From positions 1-64,000 of the forward strand of contig JAOKTT010000002.1 of NCBI GenBank assembly GCA_028336245.1: a stretch of 64,000 nt of DNA, written 5' to 3'. The DNA comes from Polaribacter sp. GTDB taxonomy: Bacteria; Bacteroidota; Bacteroidia; Flavobacteriales; Flavobacteriaceae. The notes beneath the pieces were generated by a model. It was not told where the DNA came from. It ran no database searches and saw only the letters and a program-made list of their open reading frames with translations. This document shows positions 28,557 to 38,456 of this stretch, in pieces (the stretch's first letter is position 1; each line of letters opens with the position of its first letter). The translations under genes were made by a program, and so were the position numbers.

Positions 28557-31055
28557 ATGAAAAACACAGTCTTTGTTATTCTAGCTTTATTGCTAACTTC
28601 ACAGGTTTTTTATGCCCAATTGCCTTTAAAATTAAATTCAAATGAAATATATGAAAAGGTGCAGAAGCTTAATTTTTTAGGGACTGCCCTATATATTGCG
28701 GCACATCCAGATGATGAAAATACGCGATTGATTGCCTATTTAGCAAACAATGAAAAGGCAAGAATGGGCTATTTGTCTTTAACAAGAGGAGATGGGGGTC
28801 AGAATTTAATCGGTCCAGAAATTAGAGAACTGTTAGGCGTTATTAGAACGCAAGAATTGTTAGCAGCAAGAAGAATTGACGGCGGACAGCAGTTCTTTAC
28901 AAGAGCAAATGATTTTGGATATTCAAAACATCCAAATGAAACTTTGGAAATTTGGAATAAGGAAAAAGTCTTGAGTGATGTTGTTTGGGCAATTAGAACG
29001 TTTAAACCAGATGTTATTATCAATAGGTTTGATCATAGAACTCCAGGAAGTACACATGGCCATCACACAGCTTCTGCAATGTTAAGTGCGGAAGCTTTTG
29101 ATTTGGTTGGCGATAAAAATCAATTTAAAGAACAGTTAAAACTCACAGAAACGTGGCAACCAAAGCGTCTCTTTTTTAATACCTCATCGTGGTTTTATAG
29201 AAATCAAGAAGATTTTGAAAAGGCAACAAAAGGAAAATTAACTGCTTTTGACGTAGGGGTTTATTATCCGTTAAAAGGACTTTCTAATAATGAATTAGCA
29301 ACTATGGCAAGCAGTCAGCACTTATGTCAAGGTTTTGGAAGAGTGACAACAAGAGGAAGTCAAAATGAATATGTAGAATTTTTAAAAGGAGAAAAACCAA
29401 AAGATAAAAACGATGTTTTTTCTGGAATAAATACTACTTGGAATCGTGTAAAGGGTGGGGGAGAAATCGGTGCTATTTTATATGACGTTGAAGCCAATTT
29501 CGATTTTGTAAACCCATCAAAACATCTACCTAAATTGATGGAAGCCTATAAAATGATTCAGCAGTTAGCGGACTTGCATTGGCGAAAAATTAAAGATAAA
29601 GAAATCAAAGAAATTATTGAAGCTTGTGCAGGTTTATATTTAGAGGCAGTTGCAGATAGTTCTTCAGGAATACCAAATGCAACGACTGATGTGAATTTTG
29701 AAGTATTAAACAGAAGTACTGTTTCTATTGAATTGACTTCAATTACATCTACTATTGATGCGAAAAAAATTACAAAAGAATTAGAATTAGAAACGAATAA
29801 GAAAGTTAATTTTAAAGAAACAATCACCTTAAAAACTACTGAATATTCAGATCCTTATTGGTTGCGAAAAGAAGCTTCTTTAGGAATGTACAAAGTAGAT
29901 AATCAAAACTTAATAGGAAAACCCGAAACACCAAGGCCTGCAAAAATTCATTTTAATTTAAGTATTGATCAAGTGCCAATCGTTATCACAAAGAATGTAG
30001 TTCGAAGATATTCAGAACGCGACAAAGGAGAGATTTATGAGCCTTTTGAAATTTTGCCAAAAGTGACGACGAGGTTACCAAATAAAGTGCTTATTTTTTC
30101 TGACGATGTAGCGAAGAAAGTCTTCGTAGAAGTGAGCGCAGGAGCAGACAGTATTGTTGGAAATATAAGTTTAAAAGCACCCGTAAACTGGCAAGTTTCA
30201 CCTAAGGAAATTTCTTATAACATTGCACAAAAGAACGACAAACAGACGGTTGCTTTTTTTGTAACTCCGCCTAAAAATCAATCTGAGGGAACTTTAGAAG
30301 TAATTGCAAGTTCAGCAGGAAAGGAATACAAAAAAGAGTTGATAGAAATCAATTACAATCACATTCCAAAGCAATCTGTATTGTCCGATTCTCAAGCGAA
30401 AATGGTTCGTTTAAATATTAAAATCCTTGGAAATAATATTGGTTATATCAATGGTGCAGGAGATGCAATTCCAGAAAGTTTGCGTCAGATTGGTTATGAA
30501 GTAACCTTGTTAAATCCATTAGAAATAAACGGAGACAACTTGCAGAAGTATGATGCTATCGTTTTAGGAATTAGAGCCTATAATGTGGTAAAAGAATTGA
30601 AGTTTAAACAAAAGTATTTGTTAGCATATGTCGAAAAAGGAGGGAATCTAATGGTGCAGTACAACACAAACAGAGGAGTGGATGTTGCAGCACCTTTTTC
30701 GCTCCAATTATCTAGAGATAGGGTTACAGACGAGTTCGCAGAAGTAAGAATTTTAGAGAAAGAGCATCCAGTTTTAAACTCTCCGAATAAAATTACTCCA
30801 GACGATTTCAAAAATTGGGTACAAGAGCGTGGTTTGTATTTTCCAGACGCTTGGAGCAAAGAATACACTCCAATTTTTTCTATGAACGACAAAGGTGAAT
30901 CTGCAAAAAATGGAAGTTTACTAATTGCTAAATATGGCAAAGGAAATTACATTTATACAGGTTTAAGTTTCTTTAGAGAATTACCTGCAGGGGTTTCTGG
31001 AGCTTATAAATTATTTGCGAATATCTTGTCTTTACAAAAACAGGGAGTAGAGTAA
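28557..31055 (+). CDS. PIG-L family deacetylase, secreted
   Basis: Signal peptide; ALYIAAHPDDENTRLIAYLAN, SLTRGDGGQNLIGPEI, HGHHTASAML; C-terminal GATase-like region. Confidence 0.93.
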   Translation: MKNTVFVILALLLTSQVFYAQLPLKLNSNEIYEKVQKLNFLGTALYIAAHPDDENTRLIAYLANNEKARMGYLSLTRGDGGQNLIGPEIRELLGVIRTQELLAARRIDGGQQFFTRANDFGYSKHPNETLEIWNKEKVLSDVVWAIRTFKPDVIINRFDHRTPGSTHGHHTASAMLSAEAFDLVGDKNQFKEQLKLTETWQPKRLFFNTSSWFYRNQEDFEKATKGKLTAFDVGVYYPLKGLSNNELATMASSQHLCQGFGRVTTRGSQNEYVEFLKGEKPKDKNDVFSGINTTWNRVKGGGEIGAILYDVEANFDFVNPSKHLPKLMEAYKMIQQLADLHWRKIKDKEIKEIIEACAGLYLEAVADSSSGIPNATTDVNFEVLNRSTVSIELTSITSTIDAKKITKELELETNKKVNFKETITLKTTEYSDPYWLRKEASLGMYKVDNQNLIGKPETPRPAKIHFNLSIDQVPIVITKNVVRRYSERDKGEIYEPFEILPKVTTRLPNKVLIFSDDVAKKVFVEVSAGADSIVGNISLKAPVNWQVSPKEISYNIAQKNDKQTVAFFVTPPKNQSEGTLEVIASSAGKEYKKELIEINYNHIPKQSVLSDSQAKMVRLNIKILGNNIGYINGAGDAIPESLRQIGYEVTLLNPLEINGDNLQKYDAIVLGIRAYNVVKELKFKQKYLLAYVEKGGNLMVQYNTNRGVDVAAPFSLQLSRDRVTDEFAEVRILEKEHPVLNSPNKITPDDFKNWVQERGLYFPDAWSKEYTPIFSMNDKGESAKNGSLLIAKYGKGNYIYTGLSFFRELPAGVSGAYKLFANILSLQKQGVE

Positions 31056-31099
31056 TACAGAGAAGTAAAAGCAGGAAATAGCTTCAATATAAATACAGT

Positions 31100-31207
31100 A
31101 TGAAAGAGCAAAAATATACTTGGAAAAAAGAATACTCATTCGTTTTAATTGCGAATGTAATTTACATTATTGCATTTTATTTAATCACTAATTATTTTAA
31201 CGTTTAA
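31100..31207 (+). CDS. small single-TM membrane protein (35 aa), not in the ORF track
   Basis: ATG...TAA reading MKEQKYTWKKEYSFVLIANVIYIIAFYLITNYFNV; ends directly before the downstream symporter start. Confidence 0.65.
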   Translation: MKEQKYTWKKEYSFVLIANVIYIIAFYLITNYFNV

Positions 31208-31210
31208 TTG

Positions 31211-33079
31211 ATGGAGATAGAAAGCAAATTACACGCAGTAGATTGGATTATTTTATCAGTTACATTACTTTTTATTGTAATGTATGGGACCTATGTTACT
31301 CGAAAAAACGCGAATGTAACAGATTATATAAAAGGTGGAAACGATTCTAAATGGTGGACAATCGGTTTGTCTGTGATGGCTACTCAAGCAAGTGCAATTA
31401 CGTTTTTGTCAACACCAGGACAAGCATTTCATAGCGGGATGGGGTTTGTGCAATTTTACTTCGGATTGCCAATTGCCATGATTATTATTTGCGTGGTTTT
31501 TATACCTATTTACCACAAGTTAAAAGTCTACACAGCCTATGAGTTTTTAGAAGGAAGGTTCGATTTGAAGACCAGAAGTTTAGCGGCAATTTTATTTTTA
31601 ATTCAAAGAGGATTGGCAGCAGGAATTACCATTTTTGCGCCTGCCATTATATTGTCTGCAGTTTTAGGCTGGGATTTATTAACCTTAAATATTATTATTG
31701 GTTTTTTAGTGATTATTTATACCGTTTCTGGCGGAACAAAAGCAGTAAACGTTACACAGAAACAACAAATGATTATTATTTTTATAGGGATGTTAATCGC
31801 ATTTTTTATGATCATGAGTCAGCTTCCTGCAAATATTACCTTCACAAATGCGCTTGAAATTGCGGGTGCAAGTAATAAAATGGAAGTGTTAGATTTCTCT
31901 TTTGATTTGAGCAATAGATATACCGTTTGGACCGGTATTTTAGGAGGAACATTTTTAATGTTGTCTTATTTTGGAACAGACCAAAGTCAGGTGCAGCGCT
32001 ATTTATCAGGGAAATCTGTAAGAGAAAGTCAATTAGGCTTAATTTTTAACGGATTACTAAAAGTACCAATGCAGCTTTTTATTCTGTTAATTGGCGTAAT
32101 GGTTTTTGTATTTTATCAATTCAATGCAGCTCCATTAAATTTTAATCCTACGGTAAATGATGCGATTGCATCCTCTGAGTATGTTGAGGAATATCGTCAA
32201 TTAGAGGCAGCACACATTGCAATAGAAAATACAAAAAAAGCAATTTTTGCAGATGGTTTTCAATTAATAGAAAAAGAACAAATTCAGGCTTTAAACGAAA
32301 GAGATTTAGAACTAAAAGTTGCTTCTAAAGCTATTGTTAAAAAGGTTGATGCCGCTATAGAGGCAAATGACAAAGATTACGTCTTTATCCATTTTATACT
32401 AAATAACCTACCAAGAGGGTTAATAGGGCTTTTACTGGCCGTAATTTTATCTGCGGCAATGTCTTCAACGGCATCAGAATTAAACGCATTGGCAAGTACG
32501 ACTGCAATAGATTTGTACAAGCGAAATGTAAAGGGCAAAAAGAGCGATGCCCATTATGTAACCGCTTCTAAATGGTTTACCTTGGTTTGGGGAGTTATTG
32601 CCATTTCCGTTGCCTGTGTTGCTAATTTATTCGATAATTTAATTCAATTGGTAAATATTATCGGTTCTATTTTTTATGGAAATGTATTGGGAATTTTCTT
32701 ACTCGCTTTTTTCTTCAAAAAAGTGAACGGAAACGCAGTGTTTAGAGCTGCAGTAATTACACAGATTCTTATTTGCGCAATCTATTATTTCGGAATCTAT
32801 AATTTAGAAACGCAAGGTTTAGATCCAATTATTAGTTATTTATGGTTGAATTTTATTGGATGTATTCTAGTCTCGTTTTTTTCGCTATTATTTGTCTTTA
32901 AATCCATAAATAAGCAAAGCAAATTAACATTAATTATTACTTCACTAGCGATCTTTAAAATTACCTATGATATATTAAATGAGGTATCTTTAAATATTAT
33001 TCATGTAGTCACTTTAATTATTCTATTCTTTTTCTTGGGATTTTTTAATTTTGAAAAAACCACAATAATTGATAAATAA
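31211..33079 (+). CDS. sodium:solute symporter (SSS family)
   Basis: YIKGGNDSKWWTIGLSVMATQASAITFLSTPGQAF; SSS TM pattern; SAAMSSTASELNALAST. ATG at 31211 preferred over TTG at 31208. Confidence 0.93.
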   Translation: MEIESKLHAVDWIILSVTLLFIVMYGTYVTRKNANVTDYIKGGNDSKWWTIGLSVMATQASAITFLSTPGQAFHSGMGFVQFYFGLPIAMIIICVVFIPIYHKLKVYTAYEFLEGRFDLKTRSLAAILFLIQRGLAAGITIFAPAIILSAVLGWDLLTLNIIIGFLVIIYTVSGGTKAVNVTQKQQMIIIFIGMLIAFFMIMSQLPANITFTNALEIAGASNKMEVLDFSFDLSNRYTVWTGILGGTFLMLSYFGTDQSQVQRYLSGKSVRESQLGLIFNGLLKVPMQLFILLIGVMVFVFYQFNAAPLNFNPTVNDAIASSEYVEEYRQLEAAHIAIENTKKAIFADGFQLIEKEQIQALNERDLELKVASKAIVKKVDAAIEANDKDYVFIHFILNNLPRGLIGLLLAVILSAAMSSTASELNALASTTAIDLYKRNVKGKKSDAHYVTASKWFTLVWGVIAISVACVANLFDNLIQLVNIIGSIFYGNVLGIFLLAFFFKKVNGNAVFRAAVITQILICAIYYFGIYNLETQGLDPIISYLWLNFIGCILVSFFSLLFVFKSINKQSKLTLIITSLAIFKITYDILNEVSLNIIHVVTLIILFFFLGFFNFEKTTIIDK

Positions 33080-34055
33080 TAATATCAAAAAGATTCGTTG
33101 GGGGATAATTGGCCTTGGAAATATTGCGAATAAATTTGCAACTGATTTAGCACGTTTGGAAAATGTAGAATTGGTCGCAGTCGCTTCTAGAAATCAACAG
33201 AGAGCGGAGACATTTGCAGTACGACACAATTCAAAAAGAGCTTATAATTCCTATGAAAATTTAGTGAAGGATGCTGAGGTTGATGCCGTTTATATTGCAA
33301 CACCGCATAGTTTTCATAAAGAGCATGCTATACTTTGTCTACAAAATAAAAAAGCAGTTTTGTGCGAAAAACCTCTCGCAATGAATTTGGAAGAAGTTAC
33401 AGAGATGATCTTGGTGGCTAGAGAAAATAATGTACTGTTAATGGAGGCTTTATGGACGTTTTTTTTGCCGCATTTTACCTACGTTTTAGATATTGTTAAA
33501 AGTGAGAAATTTGGTAAATTAAAAAATTTAGAAGCAGATTTTGGTTTCTATAGAGACTTTGATGAAACGAGTAGATTATTTAAAAAAGAAGTTGGTGGAG
33601 GAAGTTTATTAGATATTGGAATTTATCCAATTTTTGCAGCATTGGCTGCTTTAGGAGAGCCAGATTCTATAGACGCAAACGCAACTTTTTTTAAAAACGG
33701 TGCAGATTCCAGTTGCTCTGCAGTCTTTCATTATGAAAAGGCAAAAGCAACTTTAAAGAGTTCATTTCTCGAGGAAACTAAAACAGAAGCAGTTTTTACT
33801 TTTGACAAAGCAATAGTTAAAATAAAAGGGCAATTTCATCAACCTTCAACAGTCGTAATAATTCAAAATAAAAAAGAAGAAACAATTAATTTTGATTGCA
33901 AAACAATTGGTTATAATTTTGAAATAGAACATTTTAACCAATTACTCAGAGAAAATAAAAAAGAAAGTGCTGTTATGAGTTTCGATTTCTCTAAGAGTAT
34001 CATAAAAACCTTAGATAAAGTTCGGAAAATTATTGGGTTAGCGTATCCCTCTTAA
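33069..34055 (+). CDS. Gfo/Idh/MocA family oxidoreductase
   Basis: IRWGIIGLGNIANKFATDLARLENVELVAVASRN; DAVYIATPHSFHKEHAILCLQNKKAVLCEKPLAMN. Confidence 0.95.
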   Translation: MINNNIKKIRWGIIGLGNIANKFATDLARLENVELVAVASRNQQRAETFAVRHNSKRAYNSYENLVKDAEVDAVYIATPHSFHKEHAILCLQNKKAVLCEKPLAMNLEEVTEMILVARENNVLLMEALWTFFLPHFTYVLDIVKSEKFGKLKNLEADFGFYRDFDETSRLFKKEVGGGSLLDIGIYPIFAALAALGEPDSIDANATFFKNGADSSCSAVFHYEKAKATLKSSFLEETKTEAVFTFDKAIVKIKGQFHQPSTVVIIQNKKEETINFDCKTIGYNFEIEHFNQLLRENKKESAVMSFDFSKSIIKTLDKVRKIIGLAYPS

Positions 34056-34188
34056 TTTTTAAAATAAATGGAATTCTTATTTGCAAATAGAATCTTTTGG
34101 CATAACAATTGATTTTTATAGGTAGAAAGTCCTTTTTTAGTTATTTTAAAACACTGATTTTCAATTACATAATTAACAGAACACAGAT

Positions 34189-34228
34189 ATTACTTTTTTA
34201 AACTTAAAAAAGTAATGTCAGTATGACA
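34189..34228. promoter_or_regulatory. two adjacent dyads upstream of lon
   Basis: Perfect ATTACTTTTTTAA-AC-TTAAAAAAGTAAT (34189-34216), then TGTCA-GTA-TGACA (34216-34228), 12 nt before the lon ATG. Confidence 0.6.
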
Positions 34229-34240
34229 GATATATAAAAA

Positions 34241-36694
34241 ATGAGCAAACCAAAAATAATGAGATTAGACAATATGTCGCTTCATAGCATGTTAAATGAA
34301 GATTCTGAGTTAATTCCTTTGATGACGCCAGAAGATGAAGAAATTATAAATAAAGAAAGCGTACCTGAAACTTTATCAATTTTACCGCTTAGAAATACGG
34401 TGTTGTTTCCAGGTGTGGTAATTCCTATTACTGCAGGTAGAGATGCATCTATTCAGTTAATAAAGGATGCAAACAAAGGGGATAAAGTAATTGGTGTTGT
34501 TGCGCAAAGAAATGAAGACGAAGAAGAACCAACGTTAAAAGATATTCATACAACGGGTGTTGTGGCACAAATTTTACGTGTTTTAAAAATGCCAGATGGC
34601 AATACAACCGTTATCATTCAGGGAAAAAAACGTTTTGAAATAGAGACAATTATTCAAGACAAACCTTATTTAAAGGCGACAGTAAGAGAAGCACTTGAAG
34701 ACAAAGAGGTAGACGATAAGAAAGAATTTGAAGCGATTATAGAATCTGTAAAAGAACAAGCGTTAGAAGTAATCAAGGAAAATCCTATGTTACCCTCAGA
34801 AGCATCGTTTGCAATTAAAAATATAAAATCAGATTCGTTCTTGGTGAATTTTATTTCATCCAATATGGATTTATCAGTTGCCCAGAAACAAGTAATTTTA
34901 GAGAAAGACAATTTAAAAGAACGTGCTTTATTAGCTTTAAAAAACTTAAATAAGGAACTCCAGAAATTACAATTGCGGAATGATATTCAGTCTAAAACTC
35001 GTGAAGATTTAGACCAACAGCAGCGTGAATATTATTTACATCAGCAGTTAAAAACCATTCAAGAGGAATTAGGCGGTGCCTCCAATGACGAAGAGTTAGA
35101 GGAAATGCGTAAAAAAGCAAAAACGAAAAAGTGGAACAATGAAGTTGGGGAAACTTTTGAAAAAGAGTTGAACCGCTTAAAAAGAATGAATCCACAAGCT
35201 GCGGAATACGGGGTGCAGCGAAGTTATTTAGAATTGTTGTTAGAACTGCCTTGGGGAATTTACTCTGAAGATAAATTCGATTTAAAGCACGCAACCAAAG
35301 TACTAGATAGAGATCACTTTGGTTTAGAAGACGTAAAGGAAAGAATTATAGAACATTTGGCCGTTTTAAAGCTACGAGGAGATATGAAATCGCCAATTAT
35401 CTGTTTATATGGGCCTCCAGGAGTTGGTAAAACTTCTTTAGGGAAATCTGTAGCAGAAGCCTTGGGGCGAAAATATGTAAGAATGTCATTGGGAGGTTTG
35501 CGGGATGAGGCAGAAATTCGTGGACACAGAAAAACATATATTGGTGCCATGCCTGGGCGATTAATTCAGAATTTAAAAAAGTCAGGAACTTCAAACCCTG
35601 TTTTTGTTTTGGATGAAATTGATAAATTAAGTCAAAGTCATCAAGGAGACCCTTCTTCAGCAATGTTAGAAGTATTGGACCCTGAGCAAAATGAATCGTT
35701 TTATGACAATTATTTAGAAGTTGGGTATGATTTATCCAAAGTACTTTTTATAGCCACAGCGAACAACTTAGGGCAGATTCCTTGGGCTTTGCGGGATCGA
35801 ATGGAAATTATAAATGTCTCTGGTTATACGATTGAAGAAAAAATAGAAATTGCCAAACGGCACTTGTTACCGAAACAATTAAAAGAGCACGGCTTAACAA
35901 CGGAGCATTTAAAATTAGGTAAAAAACAATTGGAACAAATTGTAGAAGGATATACGCGTGAGTCTGGTGTGCGTGGTTTGGAAAAGAAAATTGCAAAAGT
36001 GGTTCGTTTTGCAGCAAAATCCATTGCGCTAGAGGAAGCATATGATATTACGTTGCCGACACAGAAGGTAGAAGATATTTTAGGAACACCAAGATTTAGG
36101 GATAAATTCGAAAATAATGAGGTTGCTGGTGTGGTTACGGGTTTAGCTTGGACACAAGTTGGTGGAGATATTTTATTTATAGAATCTATTTTGTCCAAAG
36201 GAAAAGGAGCGCTTTCTATTACGGGTAACTTAGGAACCGTGATGAAAGAATCTGCAACAATTGCACTTCAATATATAAAATCGAATGCGGAAGAGTTTGG
36301 TATCAAACCAGAAGTTTTAGAAAAGTACAATGTCCATATTCATGTTCCTGAGGGCGCAACTCCAAAAGACGGGCCAAGTGCAGGTATTACGATGTTAACG
36401 TCTTTAGTTTCCTCCTATACACAACGAAAAGTTAAAAATAAGTTGGCCATGACTGGAGAAATTACTTTACGTGGTAAGGTGTTACCAGTAGGCGGCATTA
36501 AAGAAAAAATATTAGCGGCTAAAAGAGCAAATATTAAGGAAATAATTTTGTGTAAAGAAAATGAAAAAGACATCTTAGAAATAAAGGAAAGTTATCTTAA
36601 AGGATTGACCTTTCATTATGTCACCGATATGAAGCAAGTGATCGCGCTTGCGCTCACAAAGCAAAAAGTACAAAATGCTAAGAAATTAATGTAA
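34241..36694 (+). CDS. lon: ATP-dependent endopeptidase Lon
   Basis: Lon N-domain, [18 protein letters not shown], catalytic [33 protein letters not shown]. Confidence 0.97.
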   Translation: MSKPKIMRLDNMSLHSMLNEDSELIPLMTPEDEEIINKESVPETLSILPLRNTVLFPGVVIPITAGRDASIQLIKDANKGDKVIGVVAQRNEDEEEPTLKDIHTTGVVAQILRVLKMPDGNTTVIIQGKKRFEIETIIQDKPYLKATVREALEDKEVDDKKEFEAIIESVKEQALEVIKENPMLPSEASFAIKNIKSDSFLVNFISSNMDLSVAQKQVILEKDNLKERALLALKNLNKELQKLQLRNDIQSKTREDLDQQQREYYLHQQLKTIQEELGGASNDEELEEMRKKAKTKKWNNEVGETFEKELNRLKRMNPQAAEYGVQRSYLELLLELPWGIYSEDKFDLKHATKVLDRDHFGLEDVKERIIEHLAVLKLRGDMKSPIICLYGPPGVGKTSLGKSVAEALGRKYVRMSLGGLRDEAEIRGHRKTYIGAMPGRLIQNLKKSGTSNPVFVLDEIDKLSQSHQGDPSSAMLEVLDPEQNESFYDNYLEVGYDLSKVLFIATANNLGQIPWALRDRMEIINVSGYTIEEKIEIAKRHLLPKQLKEHGLTTEHLKLGKKQLEQIVEGYTRESGVRGLEKKIAKVVRFAAKSIALEEAYDITLPTQKVEDILGTPRFRDKFENNEVAGVVTGLAWTQVGGDILFIESILSKGKGALSITGNLGTVMKESATIALQYIKSNAEEFGIKPEVLEKYNVHIHVPEGATPKDGPSAGITMLTSLVSSYTQRKVKNKLAMTGEITLRGKVLPVGGIKEKILAAKRANIKEIILCKENEKDILEIKESYLKGLTFHYVTDMKQVIALALTKQKVQNAKKLM

Positions 36695-36697
36695 TTT

Positions 36698-36728
36698 AAA
36701 AAGCCTCCTGAAAAGGAGGTTTTTTTTT
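36698..36728 (+). terminator. intrinsic terminator of lon
   Basis: aaaaagcctcctgaaaaggaggttttttttt. Confidence 0.9.
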
Positions 36729-37123
36729 GAAGATATACTTATTAATTTAGTGGAGTCTGTTGAAAATGTGAAAAATGCAAGAAATGTTTACCAGGCTTAG
36801 TTTTTTTAGGAATACATTATTTAAGAATTTTAAACAGCACTGAAAAAAGTTGTTTTAAAAGTTAAATTAAGTTTAAAAAAAAAGTCATTTTTTTAAAAAT
36901 AAAAGAATAGCCTTATCTTTAAGCGCTAGTATGGTAGTTCACAGAAGATTAATTTTTTTGAGCGTGCTATAAAGTTCGTGACACTAGTTCCTTCTAATTC
37001 GAGTTTTTAGAAAACAAAGAAAAGAGTTATGGGTCAAAGGTTTATATTTTAGCGCTACATCATAAAAAAACAAAAGATATAAAAATCTTTAAGGCACAGG
37101 TAAAAAATTAAATAATAACTATA

Positions 37124-37468
37124 ATGAAGTACAGTAAAAAATTTCAAACATCAATTTCAGCTTTGCTACTCGGCTTTCTTTTTGCTTCTTGTATTTCCAA
37201 TGTCGAAGAACAGTTAGAAGAACAGTTAGAAGAAACGAAGGTTTCTTACATAAATAGTGTAAAACCAATTTTAGAGGCGAGGTGTTTGTCTTGTCATGGC
37301 GCTGGAGGTAACTTTCCAGACATATCGAGTTATGAGAAGGTGAATGCGCATGCTGCTTCCGTAAAAGAAGAAGTTGCGAGTGGCAGAATGCCTAAAGGAG
37401 GTCCTTTGACGGCGGCACAGATAAAAAGTATCGTAGATTGGGTAGATGAAGGTGCTTTACAGAACTAA
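37124..37468 (+). CDS. c-type cytochrome lipoprotein
   Basis: Lipobox LLGFLFASC; single haem motif CLSCH; M in GRMPKGGPLTAAQIKSIVDWVDEGA. Confidence 0.88.
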   Translation: MKYSKKFQTSISALLLGFLFASCISNVEEQLEEQLEETKVSYINSVKPILEARCLSCHGAGGNFPDISSYEKVNAHAASVKEEVASGRMPKGGPLTAAQIKSIVDWVDEGALQN

Positions 37469-37477
37469 TAGATAGCT

Positions 37478-37894
37478 ATGACCGCAAAGAAAATTATTTT
37501 TGGAATATTGCTTTTATTTTTTTTTGGGGCAATTATTGGGTACAAAATCTACAACAAACCCCATGTGAATGTAGCGCAAGAAAAAGCAGCAATTTCGAGC
37601 ACAGCAAGTGTTCTTTTGGAAGCTTTTTCTGCAGATGAGACTGCTGCGAACTTAAAGTACTTGGGTAAAATAATTCAAGTAAAAGGAGTAATTTCTAAAA
37701 TAGAAATTGTGAATAAAAAAGGAAGTATTAGCTTAGAAACAGAGGCTCTTTTTGGAAGCGTTCTTTGTACACTTACCCCAGAAGAGTCTTTGTCTATAAA
37801 AGAATTAAAAATTGGACAAGAAATACTTTTAAAAGGAATCTGTACAGGTTTTTTAATGGACGTAGTTCTTGTCAAATGTATTATTAAAAATTAA
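37478..37894 (+). CDS. OB-fold tRNA_anti-like protein
   Basis: N-terminal TM then OB-fold-like YLGKIIQVKGVISKIE...VLCTLTPEES...ILLKGICTGFLMDVVLVKC. Confidence 0.8.
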   Translation: MTAKKIIFGILLLFFFGAIIGYKIYNKPHVNVAQEKAAISSTASVLLEAFSADETAANLKYLGKIIQVKGVISKIEIVNKKGSISLETEALFGSVLCTLTPEESLSIKELKIGQEILLKGICTGFLMDVVLVKCIIKN

Positions 37895-37907
37895 AATATA
37901 ATATAGA

Positions 37908-38450
37908 ATGAAAATTATCTATACCTTATTTCTTTTCCTTTTTGTGGCTTTTTTTGCGAACGGTCAAGAACGTTTTTTAACAAAAACAGGTACTATTTCC
38001 TTCTTTTCAAAATCGCCAATGGAAAATATTGAGGCGGAAAATAGTCAGGTCTTAAGTATTGTAGATGCGGATAGCGGACAAATGGCAATCGCTATTCTAA
38101 TGCAGTCTTTTTTGTTTGAAAAGGCATTAATGCAAGAGCATTTTAATGAGAATTACGTGGAATCAGAAATCTATCCAAAAGCAACTTTCAAAGGGAATAT
38201 TATCGATTTTGATAAGATAAGTGCTACAGAAACTCCAGTAAAAATTTTTGGAGTGATAACGATACACGGAGAAAGCCAAAAAATTACAATTGAGGCGATT
38301 GCTAAAAAAACGCAAGTAGCTATTCTTATGACAGGAGATTTTTATATAAATTTAGCTGATTTTGCAGTGGATATTCCTTCGATTGTGCGAAATAAAATTG
38401 CCCAGAAAATAAAGGTTAGTTTTCGATTTAATCACAAACCTTATAAATAG
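37908..38450 (+). CDS. YceI family protein
   Basis: Signal peptide; FLTKTGTISFFSKSPMENIEAENSQV; MQEHFNENYVESEIYPKATFKG; KKIKVSFRF-like end. Confidence 0.88.
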   Translation: MKIIYTLFLFLFVAFFANGQERFLTKTGTISFFSKSPMENIEAENSQVLSIVDADSGQMAIAILMQSFLFEKALMQEHFNENYVESEIYPKATFKGNIIDFDKISATETPVKIFGVITIHGESQKITIEAIAKKTQVAILMTGDFYINLADFAVDIPSIVRNKIAQKIKVSFRFNHKPYK

Positions 38451-38456
38451 CAAGTA

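Noticed and set aside
36840-36910. A/T homopolymer runs after lon as a repeat array
   Set aside because: Low-complexity AT sequence without regular units.
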